Notes under the pieces: generated by a model
What the model saw: only the letters and a program-made list of their open reading frames with translations
Told to the model about the DNA's origin: nothing
Databases searched by the model: none
Translations under genes and position numbers: made by a program
Source: Flavihumibacter sp. UBA7668
GTDB taxonomy: Bacteria > Bacteroidota > Bacteroidia > Chitinophagales > Chitinophagaceae
Direction of reading: 5' to 3'
Length of the DNA: 64,000 nucleotides
NCBI RefSeq assembly: GCF_002483205.1
Contig: NZ_DLHM01000001.1
Span: 124,001-188,000, forward strand
Shown here: positions 44,114 to 52,939 of the stretch, in pieces
Position numbering within the stretch: position 1 is the stretch's first letter
Layout of the letters: every line of letters starts with the position of its first letter

Positions 44114-45115
44114 CTATTTCACCCTCACAACTACCTTCCCCCTCGCCCTGCCTGCCTTAACATATTCCATGGCCTCATTGGTTTGCTGAAATGGAAATAC
44201 CCGGTCTATAACCGGACGAATAAAACCGGCTTCAATTAAGGTGGTAATTTCAGCTAATTGTTTACCATTTGCCTGCATAAACAAAAAAGAATACTCAATA
44301 CCCCGTTTCTCCGCCTGCTGTTTCACCTTCCTGCTCAAAAAATAAATGGCCAGCTTCATAAACCAGGATAAGCCAATTTGCTTAGCAAATGCTGCATCCG
44401 GCGGACCGGAAATGGATACAACCTTTCCGCCAGATTTCAAGATCCGTATCGATTTTTCCAGCGTTTTAGTATCCTGACTGTTCAATACCAAATCGTAGTC
44501 CCTCAGCATCCTTTCAAAATCCTGGGTTTTGTAGTTAATTACCAGATCAGCTCCCAGGCTTTTTACCAGATCACTATTTTCAGCACTGGTGGTGGTTGCA
44601 ACTGTTGCGCCCAAATACCTGGCCAACTGAATCGCAACCGTCCCTACTCCTCCTGAACCTGCCTGAATAAAAACTTTTTGCCCTTTTTTAAGCTTCGCTC
44701 TTTCAACAAAAGCCTACCAAACCGTTAATGCCACCAATGGAAAGGAAGCTGCTTCCTCCATGGTAAGATTGCGCGGCTTTATAGCCAGGTCATTTTCACT
44801 GACAGCAATCAATTCCGCAAATGTCCCGATGCTAAAATCGGCTACCCGGCCATATACCTCATCCCCCACTTTAAACCGGCTGACTTTTGAACCAACCTTC
44901 TTAACAACGCCCGCAAGATCATGCCCCAATATCAACGGAAATTGATACGGAAGTAATAATTTAAATTCACCTGTTTTTAGTTTGGCATCCAACTGATTCA
45001 CACTGGCAGCATGCACTTCCACCAACAGATCCGTTTCCTTTAAAACCGGCTCCGGCAAATCAGCCAATTGCAACGCATCTGCTTTACTGTATCTGTTTAT
45101 TATCCAGGCTTTCAT
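44114..45115 (-). pseudogene. Zinc-independent quinone oxidoreductase-like (MDR family), in-frame nonsense codon
   Basis: Two open frames in the same register belong to one medium-chain reductase. The N-terminal half (44714-45115) has the GroES-like fold (MKAWIINRYSKADALQLADL, ILGHDLAGVV) and ends SFPLVALTVW. The C-terminal half has the NAD(P) fold (FIQAGSGGVGTVAIQLARYL). Between them a TAG at 44714-44716 replaces what is a Gln in relatives (TxWQAL), a likely C-to-T change. A single nonsense codon suggests recent loss, a sequencing error or suppression. The SDR remnant lies four bases away on the same strand. Confidence 0.85.
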
Positions 45116-45118
45116 GCG

Positions 45119-45790
45119 CTATTTTTTAAACTTATGAATATCTTTTATAACCGAATTTTCAAAGGTCTTATAGGAGAAATATTGTATCGCCGGAAATAAA
45201 GTTGACCCCTTACCTACCGGATTATTAAACGCGGGATTTTCGTTCTCAACCAACTTCAACAAGGTACCAACAACTGCAGTCGGTTCCTCCGATTTGGAGA
45301 ACATATTTTTTGTAAACTTCTGCAGGGTAGTGCGATACACATCGTAATCACTGATACTATTCTCCGCAACAATCGAATTGGCCACAATATTGGTTTTGAA
45401 TCCCACCGGCTCCACCATGCTTACTTTAATATTGAATTCATTCAATTCAAACCGCAGCGCTTTAAAATATCCCTCCAACGCATGTTTGGATGCCGCATAA
45501 TAGGATCCCCCCGGCAGACTAATCAAACCCAATATCGAACCTACGGTTATTATCTTTCCAAACCGCTGCTTCCTGAAAGAAGGTAATAACTCATTGGTCA
45601 GCATGACAGTGCCCCAAAAATTGGTATCAAACTGCTGCTTCCCCTGCTCCACACTGGTTTCTTCGGCTAAACCCGACAAATAAAATCCCGCATTATTAAT
45701 CAGGACATCCAATTGATCAATTTCAGTAAAAAGCTGCTTACGGAAGCTGGAAATAGAATCCTGATTCGTAATATCCAATGCCAGTATCTT
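45119..45790 (-). pseudogene. Short-chain dehydrogenase (SDR), N-terminus lost
   Basis: Sequence from KILALDITNQDSISS to the stop is a normal SDR: VLINNAGFYLSGLAEE (NNAG motif), GKIITVGSILGL, and the catalytic SYYAASKHALEGY (Tyr-x-x-x-Lys). The Rossmann start with the TGxxxGxG nucleotide-binding loop is missing. Upstream codons to 45874 belong to the complementary strand of the HxlR remnant. The cut at about 45790-45805 removed the 5' end of this gene and of the divergent regulator together. The protein could not bind its cofactor. Confidence 0.85.
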
Positions 45791-45792
45791 AA

Positions 45793-46110
45793 ATGAAACA
45801 ATGCACTTACGGCGACTTCTTAAAATCTGACGAAAAAATAGCCACCAACATTCTGGCATCCAGACTGCAAACACTGGAGGAAAATGAAATAATCACAAAA
45901 TCCGAGCACCCGGATAGTAAAGCGAAAGTTTTGTACAAACTCACGCAAAAGGGGATCGATTTACTTCCAGTACTGATTGAAATAAATTTATGGGCTGAAA
46001 AATATTATACCATTCCAGCCGAACGAAAAGCCATGCTGAAAGAAGTGAAAAAAGATAAGGAGGCTTTTATAAAGGCTGCGACCAAAGACCTGAAAAAAAG
46101 CAGCTTATAA
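45793..46110 (+). pseudogene. HxlR-family transcriptional regulator, N-terminus lost
   Basis: Reading from about 45805, TYGDFLKSDEKIATNILASR, LQTLEENEIITKSEHPDSKA and KVLYKLTQKGIDLLPVLIEI are the winged-helix half of an HxlR regulator. The usual first 25-30 residues (the CP..xxxxIGGKW region) are absent, and the ATG at 45793 is fortuitous. HxlR genes commonly sit divergently beside the oxidoreductase genes they repress, which fits the SDR and reductase next to it. The deletion removed the shared promoter region. Confidence 0.82.
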
Positions 46111-46119
46111 ACCCATCTC

Positions 46120-46854
46120 CTATAACCGCATCGATGCCCCTATATACAAATTCACCGATGAAAATACCTGCCGGTGATCTCTGGTTTGCGTGGACTGAAA
46201 AGCGCTGACCCCATCTGTATAAAATTGGGCTGTACTGACATCACTGAATTTTACCTTTGATGATCCAAAATAAGCCAGACTGCTGAAAAGATCCCATTTC
46301 TCATTCAATTGATGTCTTGCGCTCAGTCCAAGCGTATAGGCCAGTCCCAGTCCGTGTTTTCCTTTACGGGTAAGAGCTGCCATCTTATTTTGCTCATTGG
46401 CCGTTCCAAGAAAATCGGGCAATTTGGCATAGATCAATCCCAGTCCCAGTTCCGGCAAGAATAAAGACCGCTTCCCGGCGGGAATGATCCTATAAATACC
46501 ACCCATCGCGGTAGCCGTCATCCAGTTTTTCTTTTTGAATGACCAGTTGTTTACTTGTGTTCCCCACAATGATTGTTTCGAATAATAATCCTCCAGTTTC
46601 TCCGCATTCAGCTGATTTCGCTGTCCCTTTATCAGTAGCTGCCATCCCCAGTTTTTACTAAAATCGTTGGAATACCGGAGTGTAAAGGATTGTCCGGATG
46701 AAGCGTATCCCGAATGATCAATGGATTCATTTTTAGAAGCCCAATCACCCAATGGAAATGCAGGCGCCACAGCCAGGGTAAGCCGTTTGGATCCCTCCTG
46801 TGCGTACAGACCAATGGATAGGAAAAGAGTAAAGAGAACAGACAAAATTTTCAT
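46120..46854 (-). CDS. Outer membrane beta-barrel protein
   Basis: 244 residues with a signal peptide ending IGLYAQ. Long amphipathic strands follow (LTLAVAPAFPLGDWASKNES, SFTLRYSNDFSKNWGWQLLI, RKGKHGLGLAYTLGLSARHQ) and a C-terminus SSVNLYIGASMRL ending in a hydrophobic strand, as in outer membrane barrels. Nothing identifies a transported ligand. It is divergent from the 2H phosphoesterase operon, with about 80 bases between. Confidence 0.75.
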   Translation of the reverse strand: MKILSVLFTLFLSIGLYAQEGSKRLTLAVAPAFPLGDWASKNESIDHSGYASSGQSFTLRYSNDFSKNWGWQLLIKGQRNQLNAEKLEDYYSKQSLWGTQVNNWSFKKKNWMTATAMGGIYRIIPAGKRSLFLPELGLGLIYAKLPDFLGTANEQNKMAALTRKGKHGLGLAYTLGLSARHQLNEKWDLFSSLAYFGSSKVKFSDVSTAQFYTDGVSAFQSTQTRDHRQVFSSVNLYIGASMRL

Positions 46855-46934
46855 GGAAAAGCGCTATTGTCTTAAATCTAGCAAACTAAGTTCGAAATAG
46901 AAAATAACGATTAATTTTCCATTCGAATTTCAGT

Positions 46935-47636
46935 ATGGAGCTGCAACAACAATACGATCGGTTTTTTAAAGAAGGGATCAGGGCTATAGAAACGAATACC
47001 TATACCATTAATGAACTCCTGCAGGCCGATCTAGACCAACGGTATGGAATAACCCTGCTGATGCGTCCGGATGCCGCCACCAGAGCTTCCATTCAGCAGT
47101 TCCTGTCAGCATTACGCAGCATTGATCCCCATCAGTATTATTATCCGGAATCGGATATGCATGTTACCATTCTCTCCATCATTTCCTGTTATGAAGGATT
47201 TCAACTCCAACAGATCAATGCGGCTGCATATGCCGATATTATCAGGGAAGTGCTGGCCAACCAACCAGCCATCAGGATGGAATTCAAAGGCATCACCTTA
47301 TCGCCTGCTGCAGTTATGATCAGGGGCTTTGTATCGGATGATGCGCTCAATCATATAAGGGATCAGTTACGGGTTGCCTTCAAATTTTCGGGACTCCAGC
47401 ATTCCATAGACGAACGCTATTCCATTTTCACCGCTCATTCCACTGTTGTGCGATACCAGCAAAAACTGGCTGACCCTGCTGCCTGGATTCAGAAAATCCG
47501 TGAATTTGAATGCCATGCATTTGGAAAACAACAGGTAAAGGTTATGGAATTGGTGTATAACGACTGGTACCAGCGTAAGGAAAAGGTGCAGCAATTGGCG
47601 TATTTTAGCTTACCCGAAAACGAAGATCAACTATGA
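46935..47636 (+). CDS. 2H phosphoesterase superfamily protein (2'-5' RNA ligase-like)
   Basis: 233 residues, cytosolic. Two H-x-T motifs define the fold: ESDMHVTILSII and FTAHSTVVRYQQ. Members cleave or ligate 2'-5' or cyclic phosphodiester bonds in RNA and nucleotides. The stop overlaps the start of the LOG gene by four bases (ATGA), so the two are co-translated. It is the first gene of a three-gene run ending with carbonic anhydrase. Confidence 0.78.
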   Translation: MELQQQYDRFFKEGIRAIETNTYTINELLQADLDQRYGITLLMRPDAATRASIQQFLSALRSIDPHQYYYPESDMHVTILSIISCYEGFQLQQINAAAYADIIREVLANQPAIRMEFKGITLSPAAVMIRGFVSDDALNHIRDQLRVAFKFSGLQHSIDERYSIFTAHSTVVRYQQKLADPAAWIQKIREFECHAFGKQQVKVMELVYNDWYQRKEKVQQLAYFSLPENEDQL

Positions 47637-48214
47637 AGAGTATCACTGTATTTTGTGGTTCCAGTTCAGGATCAAATCCTGTTTACCTGCAACAGGCCAG
47701 ACTATTGGGTGAAAAACTAGCGGAGGCCCATATAGAACTCATTTATGGAGGTGCAAAAGTTGGACTGATGGGCGCTGTTGCTGATGGCGCTCTTAGCAAA
47801 AGAGGAAAAGTTACTGGAATACTACCCCGTTTTTTACAGTCAAAAGAAATCGCGCATGAAAACCTTTCTGAACTGATCCTCGTTGAAAGCATGCATGAAC
47901 GAAAAACCATCATGCACCATCGTAGTGAAGGAGTAATTGCTTTACCCGGCGGTTTCGGAACACTGGAAGAGTTTTTCGAAATGCTGACATGGGCTCAATT
48001 GGGTTTGCATTCCAAACCCATTGGCATATTAAATACAGACGGATTTTACAATTCCCTTCTGGTGCTGGTGCAGGAAATGGTTGATAAAGGATTTCTAAAA
48101 AAAATAAATCAGCAGATGATTCTGCAAAGTGAAGACATTGAACTCCTGCTGGAAAAAATGAACCATTACAAAGCGCCGGCTGTAACTAAATGGATCACCA
48201 CCGAAAATGTATAA
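47633..48214 (+). CDS. LOG family protein (nucleoside 5'-monophosphate phosphoribohydrolase)
   Basis: 193 residues. It opens ITVFCGSSSGSNPVYLQQA, then YGGAKVGLMGAVADGAL, MHERKTIMHHRSEGVIALPG and the signature PGGFGTLEEFFEMLTW, the PGGxGTxxE motif of LOG/lysine-decarboxylase-like proteins. These release the base from adenosine or cytokinin 5'-monophosphates. Overlaps the preceding gene by four bases and lies three bases from the next. Confidence 0.92.
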   Translation: MKSITVFCGSSSGSNPVYLQQARLLGEKLAEAHIELIYGGAKVGLMGAVADGALSKRGKVTGILPRFLQSKEIAHENLSELILVESMHERKTIMHHRSEGVIALPGGFGTLEEFFEMLTWAQLGLHSKPIGILNTDGFYNSLLVLVQEMVDKGFLKKINQQMILQSEDIELLLEKMNHYKAPAVTKWITTENV

Positions 48215-48217
48215 CCG

Positions 48218-48862
48218 ATGATCAAGTACAAAGAAATCTTCGAGAAAAACAAACAATGGATCGAAGAAAAAACCAAAAACAACAAAGCCTATTTTACTGA
48301 ATTGGCAGCGGGACAAAAACCGGAGTTCCTGTTCATTGGTTGCAGCGACAGCAGGGTAACGGCCGAGGACCTGATGGGCGCTCAGCCCGGTGAGGTTTTT
48401 ATCCATCGGAATATTGCCAACCTGGTGCCCAATAATGATAATAATTCAGGGGCAGTGGTTGAATATGCTGTTCGCCATCTCGACGTAAAACATATCATTG
48501 TATGCGGTCATTATAACTGCGGCGGAATAAAAGCTGCCATGCAACCCAAAGACCTTGGCCTGATGAATCCCTGGTTAAGAACTATCCGGGATGTGTATCG
48601 CCTGCATAAAGAAGAATTACAGGTGATCACGGACGAAGAAGCGCGTTATAAAAGACTGGTTGAACTGAATGTACAGGAACAATGTATCAATATCATCAAG
48701 ATGGCTGCCTGGCAGAAAAGTTACCTCACCAAAGGATACCCGGTGGTACATGCACTGGTATTTGATATCCATTCCGGAAACCTGATTGACCTGAATATTG
48801 ATTTTGATAAGGCGCTTGATTCTATTAGAGAGATATATGATTTGGGTACGGAAAATTTATAA
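48218..48862 (+). CDS. Beta-class carbonic anhydrase
   Basis: 214 residues. Zinc ligands are Cys42 and the Asp44/Arg46 dyad in GCSDSRVTAEDL, then His98 and Cys101 in VCGHYNCGGIKAAM. Converts carbon dioxide to bicarbonate, feeding carboxylations and pH balance in the cytosol. Length and motif spacing are normal for the family. It closes a tight run (2H phosphoesterase, LOG, carbonic anhydrase), and a strong hairpin begins at its stop codon. Confidence 0.95.
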   Translation: MIKYKEIFEKNKQWIEEKTKNNKAYFTELAAGQKPEFLFIGCSDSRVTAEDLMGAQPGEVFIHRNIANLVPNNDNNSGAVVEYAVRHLDVKHIIVCGHYNCGGIKAAMQPKDLGLMNPWLRTIRDVYRLHKEELQVITDEEARYKRLVELNVQEQCINIIKMAAWQKSYLTKGYPVVHALVFDIHSGNLIDLNIDFDKALDSIREIYDLGTENL

Positions 48863-48906
48863 GTGTCCAAAATCAGCTTTTTTTGTCGATTTTGGACACT
48901 TATAAA
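48856..48906 (+). terminator. Long perfect hairpin at the carbonic anhydrase stop
   Basis: 19-base arms (48856-48874 and 48888-48906; core AAGTGTCCAAAATC) enclose a 13-base loop containing a T run, and the stop codon lies inside the left arm. The right-arm sequence recurs with changes just downstream (ATTTTGGACAGTTATAA, about 48941-48957). Most likely a terminator for the three-gene run. Confidence 0.6.
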
Positions 48907-49004
48907 AATTTATATCTGGCCATTTTAAGGGAAAAAATTGCATTTTGGACAGTTATAATTTAAATTATAATTATTACTATTGGATTATCAACCTTATTCA
49001 CACT

Positions 49005-49478
49005 ATGAGAAAATTCTACACCTTTTTGGCTGGAATGGGTGCCTGCATTTCAGTTCAGGCGCAAACTTCCTTTACCCGCAATGCCGTTTATCTGGAAGCC
49101 GGTGGCAACGGCCTATTCGGCTCCATCAATTATGAACATCAATTCAGTGAAAAACCCGGATTTGGTTTAAGAGCCGGACTTGGATTTTATGCTGAATACG
49201 GCTTTCATCCTTCCATACCTGTAGCAGTGAATTACCTGATCCCATTAAGAAATGAACAACAGTTTCTGGAAGCCGGATTGGGTTTAACACCTACCCTGGA
49301 ATTCAATAAAAAATCAAAAGATGTTATTGATGTAAATATCGTTTCCTATGTTATCCCATCTTTTGGTTTCCGGAAACACACCAGAAACAATTACATGTGG
49401 AGGATAAATCTATCACCGGTTTTTAATGCGGACCCATTTCTACCCTGGGTTGGTTTTTCCTACGGAAAGCGGTTTTGA
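49005..49478 (+). CDS. Small outer membrane-like barrel protein
   Basis: The ATG at 49005 gives 157 residues with a signal peptide (MRKFYTFLAGMGACISVQAQ). The upstream in-frame ATG at 48945 lies in an AT-rich stretch and adds an implausible Tyr/Asn-rich tail. Mature strands such as AVYLEAGGNGLFGSINYEHQ, GLRAGLGFYAEYGFHP and WVGFSYGKRF suggest an eight-stranded barrel. No ligand evident. Confidence 0.7.
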   Translation: MRKFYTFLAGMGACISVQAQTSFTRNAVYLEAGGNGLFGSINYEHQFSEKPGFGLRAGLGFYAEYGFHPSIPVAVNYLIPLRNEQQFLEAGLGLTPTLEFNKKSKDVIDVNIVSYVIPSFGFRKHTRNNYMWRINLSPVFNADPFLPWVGFSYGKRF

Positions 49479-49559
49479 CACAATTCCCCTCTTTATTGGC
49501 AGAATTACCCCCTATTCTTTTTCACTGCAGGCAGTACTTTTAATCATTAAAAACCGCGT

Positions 49560-49946
49560 ATGAATACTGATATTACAAGTATCGATGAATACATAGCTTC
49601 ATTTCCCCAGGATATTCAGGTATTGCTGGTGAAAATGAGATCAACCATTCAGAAAGCTGCCCCAAAAGCAGAAGAAGCCATCAAATACGGCATGCCCACT
49701 TTTGTACAATATGGCAATCTGGTGCATTTTGCGGCCAATAAAGCCCATATCGGCTTCTATCCTTCACCAAGTGGCATAAGCAATTTTGAAAAAGAATTAA
49801 AGCGATTTAAAACATCCAAGGGAGCCATTCAGTTTCCACTCGATCAACCCCTGCCGTTGGACCTGATTAAACAGATTACAGCATTCAGAGTGGCAGAAAA
49901 CAAAGAAAAACACGAAGCAAAAACGAAATCAACGACTAAAAAATAA
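49560..49946 (+). CDS. DUF1801 / YdhG-like domain protein
   Basis: 128 residues matching the DUF1801 fold: SIDEYIASFPQDIQVLLVKM, the hallmark PKAEEAIKYGMPTF, then FAANKAHIGFYPSPSGISNF and FPLDQPLPLDLIKQITAFRV, with a Lys-rich tail. Family members are small cytosolic proteins related to bacterial frataxin-like YdhG and YjbR folds. Role uncertain. Convergent with the frameshifted gene on the other strand, with only three bases between their stops. Confidence 0.88.
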   Translation: MNTDITSIDEYIASFPQDIQVLLVKMRSTIQKAAPKAEEAIKYGMPTFVQYGNLVHFAANKAHIGFYPSPSGISNFEKELKRFKTSKGAIQFPLDQPLPLDLIKQITAFRVAENKEKHEAKTKSTTKK

Positions 49947-49949
49947 GGC

Positions 49950-50473
49950 TCACTTCACCATCAGACTATCCTGCTTTTTACTTTTTTCCATTGATGACCG
50001 AATATCATGTATGTCCGTAATCATGGAATCCAGTTTATTCATGGTTTTTTTTGACTCTCCGCTCATTTTAGGCCAGAAGGTAAAGGCCATATTCAATACC
50101 AGCAAAGCGGTTGAAACGGCGAGTGCAGAAACTGTAAAAGAAAGTTGTCGTTTAAATCGCTGCTCATCGCGGGAAATAAAACCATGACTGCAAAACCGAC
50201 GAAACTCATCCGTCGGAATGATATCTTTCCTACTGTATTTGCATAGCAGTGTAAGAGTTCGATCATCAATAATCGGATAAACGATTGCCTCATTAAGATC
50301 AAAATCTTTACGGCCAAATCGATACTGTTCTTCTGTTCTGGACGATATTCTGAACCCGTTACTCCAACATCGGTCAGTTTTTCATCCACCAGATCTCCGA
50401 AATAAAAATGAGCTGAACCAAAATTAACCAGCTGTTTACAAAATGCACGTTCACCGGAATTAAGTAATCGCAT
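49950..50473 (-). pseudogene. Membrane-anchored hypothetical protein, single frameshift
   Basis: The first frame from 50473 reads RAFCKQLVNFGSAHFYFGDL and VDEKLTDVGV. Near 50330-50360 the coding signal moves to another frame, RISSRTEEQYRFGRKDFDLN, EAIVYPIIDDRTLTLLCKYS, then a membrane helix (SFTVSALAVSTALLVLNMAF) and a charged tail ending KSKKQDSLMVK at 49950. The frame that stays open to 50093 loses all sensible composition, so a one-base change broke the gene, or the assembly is wrong there. Family not recognised. Confidence 0.65.
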
Positions 50474-50501
50474 ACGAATCAGGTATAACTAAATGTAGGT
50501 A

Positions 50502-51653
50502 TTATTCAAGGTTCTGCGAACTCACTGCCACTCCAATTTTTGAATCGGCTGTTCCATAATACAGAAACCATTTGTTGTTAAACGGAACAAGTCCTTCTGC
50601 AAATACTACATGATTTACCTGACCACTGATTTCAAAAGGCTGATCAGGTCGGATAAACCAGGAATCTGATCGCTGTACAACTTCCATTGGGTTGTCAGCG
50701 TTCAGCAAAATCTGTCCCGCTGCGTAGGTACCACCCGGCAAACTGCTATCACCTTTTGCAGGATCATTCCGGCTATTGTAAATAAATAGAATGCCTTTGT
50801 TGGTCAATACCGCCGGCGGACCTGGTTCTACCAGATAGCTATCGAATTTGCCAGGCCTCGGCCCAAAGACCACTTTGAAGGTTTCATGCTTACGCAGCGT
50901 ATCGTAGCTTCGTTTGGAAGGATCCGGCTCGGGAACTGGTTCCCAATCAATCAAATTATCGGATGTAGCCGCATAAATATTGGATTCGCCCCAATACATC
51001 CAATACTTTCCATTGATCCGAACAGCTATCAGTTTATCACCAGAACGTTTCGCAATTACAGAACCCGACTTCGACCAGATCTGAACATACTTACCACCTT
51101 CTGCTTTATTGAATACCGATCCGTGTTTGGTCCAGTTAATCAAATCCCTTGAACTGGCTACCATCAATCGGGCTGTTTGTCCATCATACGCAGTATAGGT
51201 CAATATATACCTTCCGGATGAATCTTCCACAATCCGCGGATCCTCACAACCTCCCTCCCATTCATATTGTTTGAACGCATCTTCCTGCGGAAACAAAACA
51301 GGTTCTTTCCTTTTGGTAAAATGCAGGCCATCCTCACTCTCCGCCAACCCAATCCGGGATGTTCCATTAAACTTTCCGATGGTATCTTCTGCTCTGTACA
51401 AGAGATAAACTTTACCATCTTTTACAACAGCAGCCGGATTGAATACATCCTTTCTTTCCCATTGGATTTGCTGCTTTCGGATCGGATCCGGAAAACTATC
51501 CAATCCGGGTACAAGGCAGGGATTTACGGAATCCGTTTTTACAAACCCCGTGAGCATCCAGGTAGTTATTTCCGATTGCTTTTCAGCTTCCCCGCATCCT
51601 AGCATAAAAACAATAAGTCCGGGCAAAAAAATGTTTCGAATCCTGATTCGCAT
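50502..51653 (-). CDS. GH130-like (five-bladed propeller) lipoprotein glycosidase or phosphorylase
   Basis: 383 residues with a lipoprotein signal (lipobox FMLGC). The pattern FNPAAVVKDGKVYLLYRAED, SRIGLAESEDGLHFTKRKEP, then GGCEDPRIVEDSSGRYILTY and YDGQTARLMVASSRDLINWT is that of GH130, whose members phosphorolyse or hydrolyse beta-mannosides. The Asp of CEDPRI is the usual catalytic position. Envelope localisation suggests action on an extracellular or periplasmic glycan. It is not next to a SusCD pair. Confidence 0.8.
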   Translation of the reverse strand: MRIRIRNIFLPGLIVFMLGCGEAEKQSEITTWMLTGFVKTDSVNPCLVPGLDSFPDPIRKQQIQWERKDVFNPAAVVKDGKVYLLYRAEDTIGKFNGTSRIGLAESEDGLHFTKRKEPVLFPQEDAFKQYEWEGGCEDPRIVEDSSGRYILTYTAYDGQTARLMVASSRDLINWTKHGSVFNKAEGGKYVQIWSKSGSVIAKRSGDKLIAVRINGKYWMYWGESNIYAATSDNLIDWEPVPEPDPSKRSYDTLRKHETFKVVFGPRPGKFDSYLVEPGPPAVLTNKGILFIYNSRNDPAKGDSSLPGGTYAAGQILLNADNPMEVVQRSDSWFIRPDQPFEISGQVNHVVFAEGLVPFNNKWFLYYGTADSKIGVAVSSQNLE

Positions 51654-51678
51654 AATGATGGAGATTATCCCCCTGAAT

Positions 51679-52044
51679 TTACGGAATTGCAGGAGCTTTG
51701 TATTGTTTTGATGTGAGTCCGGTTACTTTTTTGAATTGATTACAAAGATGAGCTACGCTACTATAGTGAAGCAAATAGGCGATTTCTGTAAGATTCAAAT
51801 CTCCATTGTTGAGTAATTGCTTTACCCGGTCAATCTTCTGGGTAATGATAAACTGTTCTATGGTGCTACCTTCGGAAGCAGAGAAAATTGTAGACAGATA
51901 GGTATAATTATAAGCAAGGGCTTTACTCAGATGAGCAGAATGTTTCAAACTAAGCGGTTCGCTGGAATCATCCACAAATGCTGTTATTAATAGCTTCACC
52001 TGGTCAACTAACAAAGCCTGTTTATTCAGTTGATCTAACGTCAA
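51679..52044 (-). CDS. AraC-type regulator, 5' end probably decayed
   Basis: 121 residues from a TTG. The DNA-binding part is intact: FSASEGSTIEQFIITQKIDR, LNLTEIAYLLHYSSVAHLCN, QFKKVTGLTSKQYK. Relatives of this type carry an N-terminal HMA-like domain ending LQNAGFELL. Here the same frame upstream of the TTG reads NLQNAGFNFFIL and then meets a stop (near 52120), with no ATG. So the N-terminal domain appears lost or broken. The remaining C-terminal domain could still bind DNA if translated. Confidence 0.65.
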   Translation of the reverse strand: MTLDQLNKQALLVDQVKLLITAFVDDSSEPLSLKHSAHLSKALAYNYTYLSTIFSASEGSTIEQFIITQKIDRVKQLLNNGDLNLTEIAYLLHYSSVAHLCNQFKKVTGLTSKQYKAPAIP

Positions 52045-52238
52045 AATAAAAAAATTAAATCCCGCATTTTGCAGGTTCTTATAAGATACGAAATTTTTCT
52101 GACAACTACTGTTATATGTTTACGAATTGTGAAATCGAATGCATTAACCAGGTATTTAATACGGAATACTTGCAATCATGTAAGAAATAATCCACTGCTT
52201 GTGGTCACCTTTGTAATTCATCAGAACAGTATTTAGTC

Positions 52239-52880
52239 ATGAAACAAATTATCTTAACTGCAAGCCTATTGGTTTTTACGCTCGTTTCCTTTGGGCAGGC
52301 GCAGGAAGGAAGTGTAGAATACAAAAGAAAATTGTATCCGGCGGCCGTAATTGAACTTCCTTATTCAGAATCAGTCATCAATGCAGCCATGAGCGATTTC
52401 CTTTCCAAAAAAGGAAAATCCAAAATATCCGATTTACGTGGTTTCACTACCTATAGAAATACCGATGAAATAGCAAAGGACAGCTCCAATGCAGATCTGT
52501 ATTTTAAAGTAGAACGCAAAAGCAGACGGGAGAAAGACGTTGCAAGCATTTCTTTATTACTCATTTCACCTAACGACGACAGCTCCAAAGAAAATGTACA
52601 TTACCTGAATATGGATCAGGCCAAAACCTATCTTAACGAACTATCCTTTACCATTGAATCTTACAGCCTGGAAAATTTGATTAAAGAACAGAATGATGAA
52701 ATCATTAAGGCCGAAGCTAAACTTGTTGATATGGCAAGTGAAATAGCTGATCTGGAACAGAAAAAAATGTCGCTGGAACAAAAAATCATGGATTCTAAAA
52801 AAGACCAGGATAACCAGCAAAAAGAGCTGAAAAAGCTAAAGAAAACATTGGCCGAATCGGTAGCAAAGAGAACGTCCTAA
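52239..52880 (+). CDS. Secreted protein with C-terminal coiled coil
   Basis: 213 residues with a signal peptide ending VSFGQAQ. A mixed domain (VEYKRKLYPAAVIELPYSES, GFTTYRNTDEIAKDSSNADL, SISLLLISPNDDSSKENVHY) is followed from about residue 150 by a continuous coiled coil rich in Lys/Glu (LIKEQNDEIIKAEAKLVDMA, KKMSLEQKIMDSKKDQDNQQ). Periplasmic; it may multimerise. No known family named. Ends in a shared strong terminator. Confidence 0.72.
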   Translation: MKQIILTASLLVFTLVSFGQAQEGSVEYKRKLYPAAVIELPYSESVINAAMSDFLSKKGKSKISDLRGFTTYRNTDEIAKDSSNADLYFKVERKSRREKDVASISLLLISPNDDSSKENVHYLNMDQAKTYLNELSFTIESYSLENLIKEQNDEIIKAEAKLVDMASEIADLEQKKMSLEQKIMDSKKDQDNQQKELKKLKKTLAESVAKRTS

Positions 52881-52893
52881 TCCTAGGATAAAC

Positions 52894-52926
52894 AAAAAAA
52901 GCCCGGGGTAAAACCCGGGCTTTTTT
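52894..52926. terminator. Bidirectional intrinsic terminator
   Basis: GCCCGGG (52901-52907) pairs with CCCGGGC (52914-52920), flanked by A7 on the left and T6 on the right, so it works for both the plus-strand coiled-coil gene and the minus-strand propeller gene that converge here. Confidence 0.92.
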
Positions 52927-52939
52927 ATTGTTAGTATGA

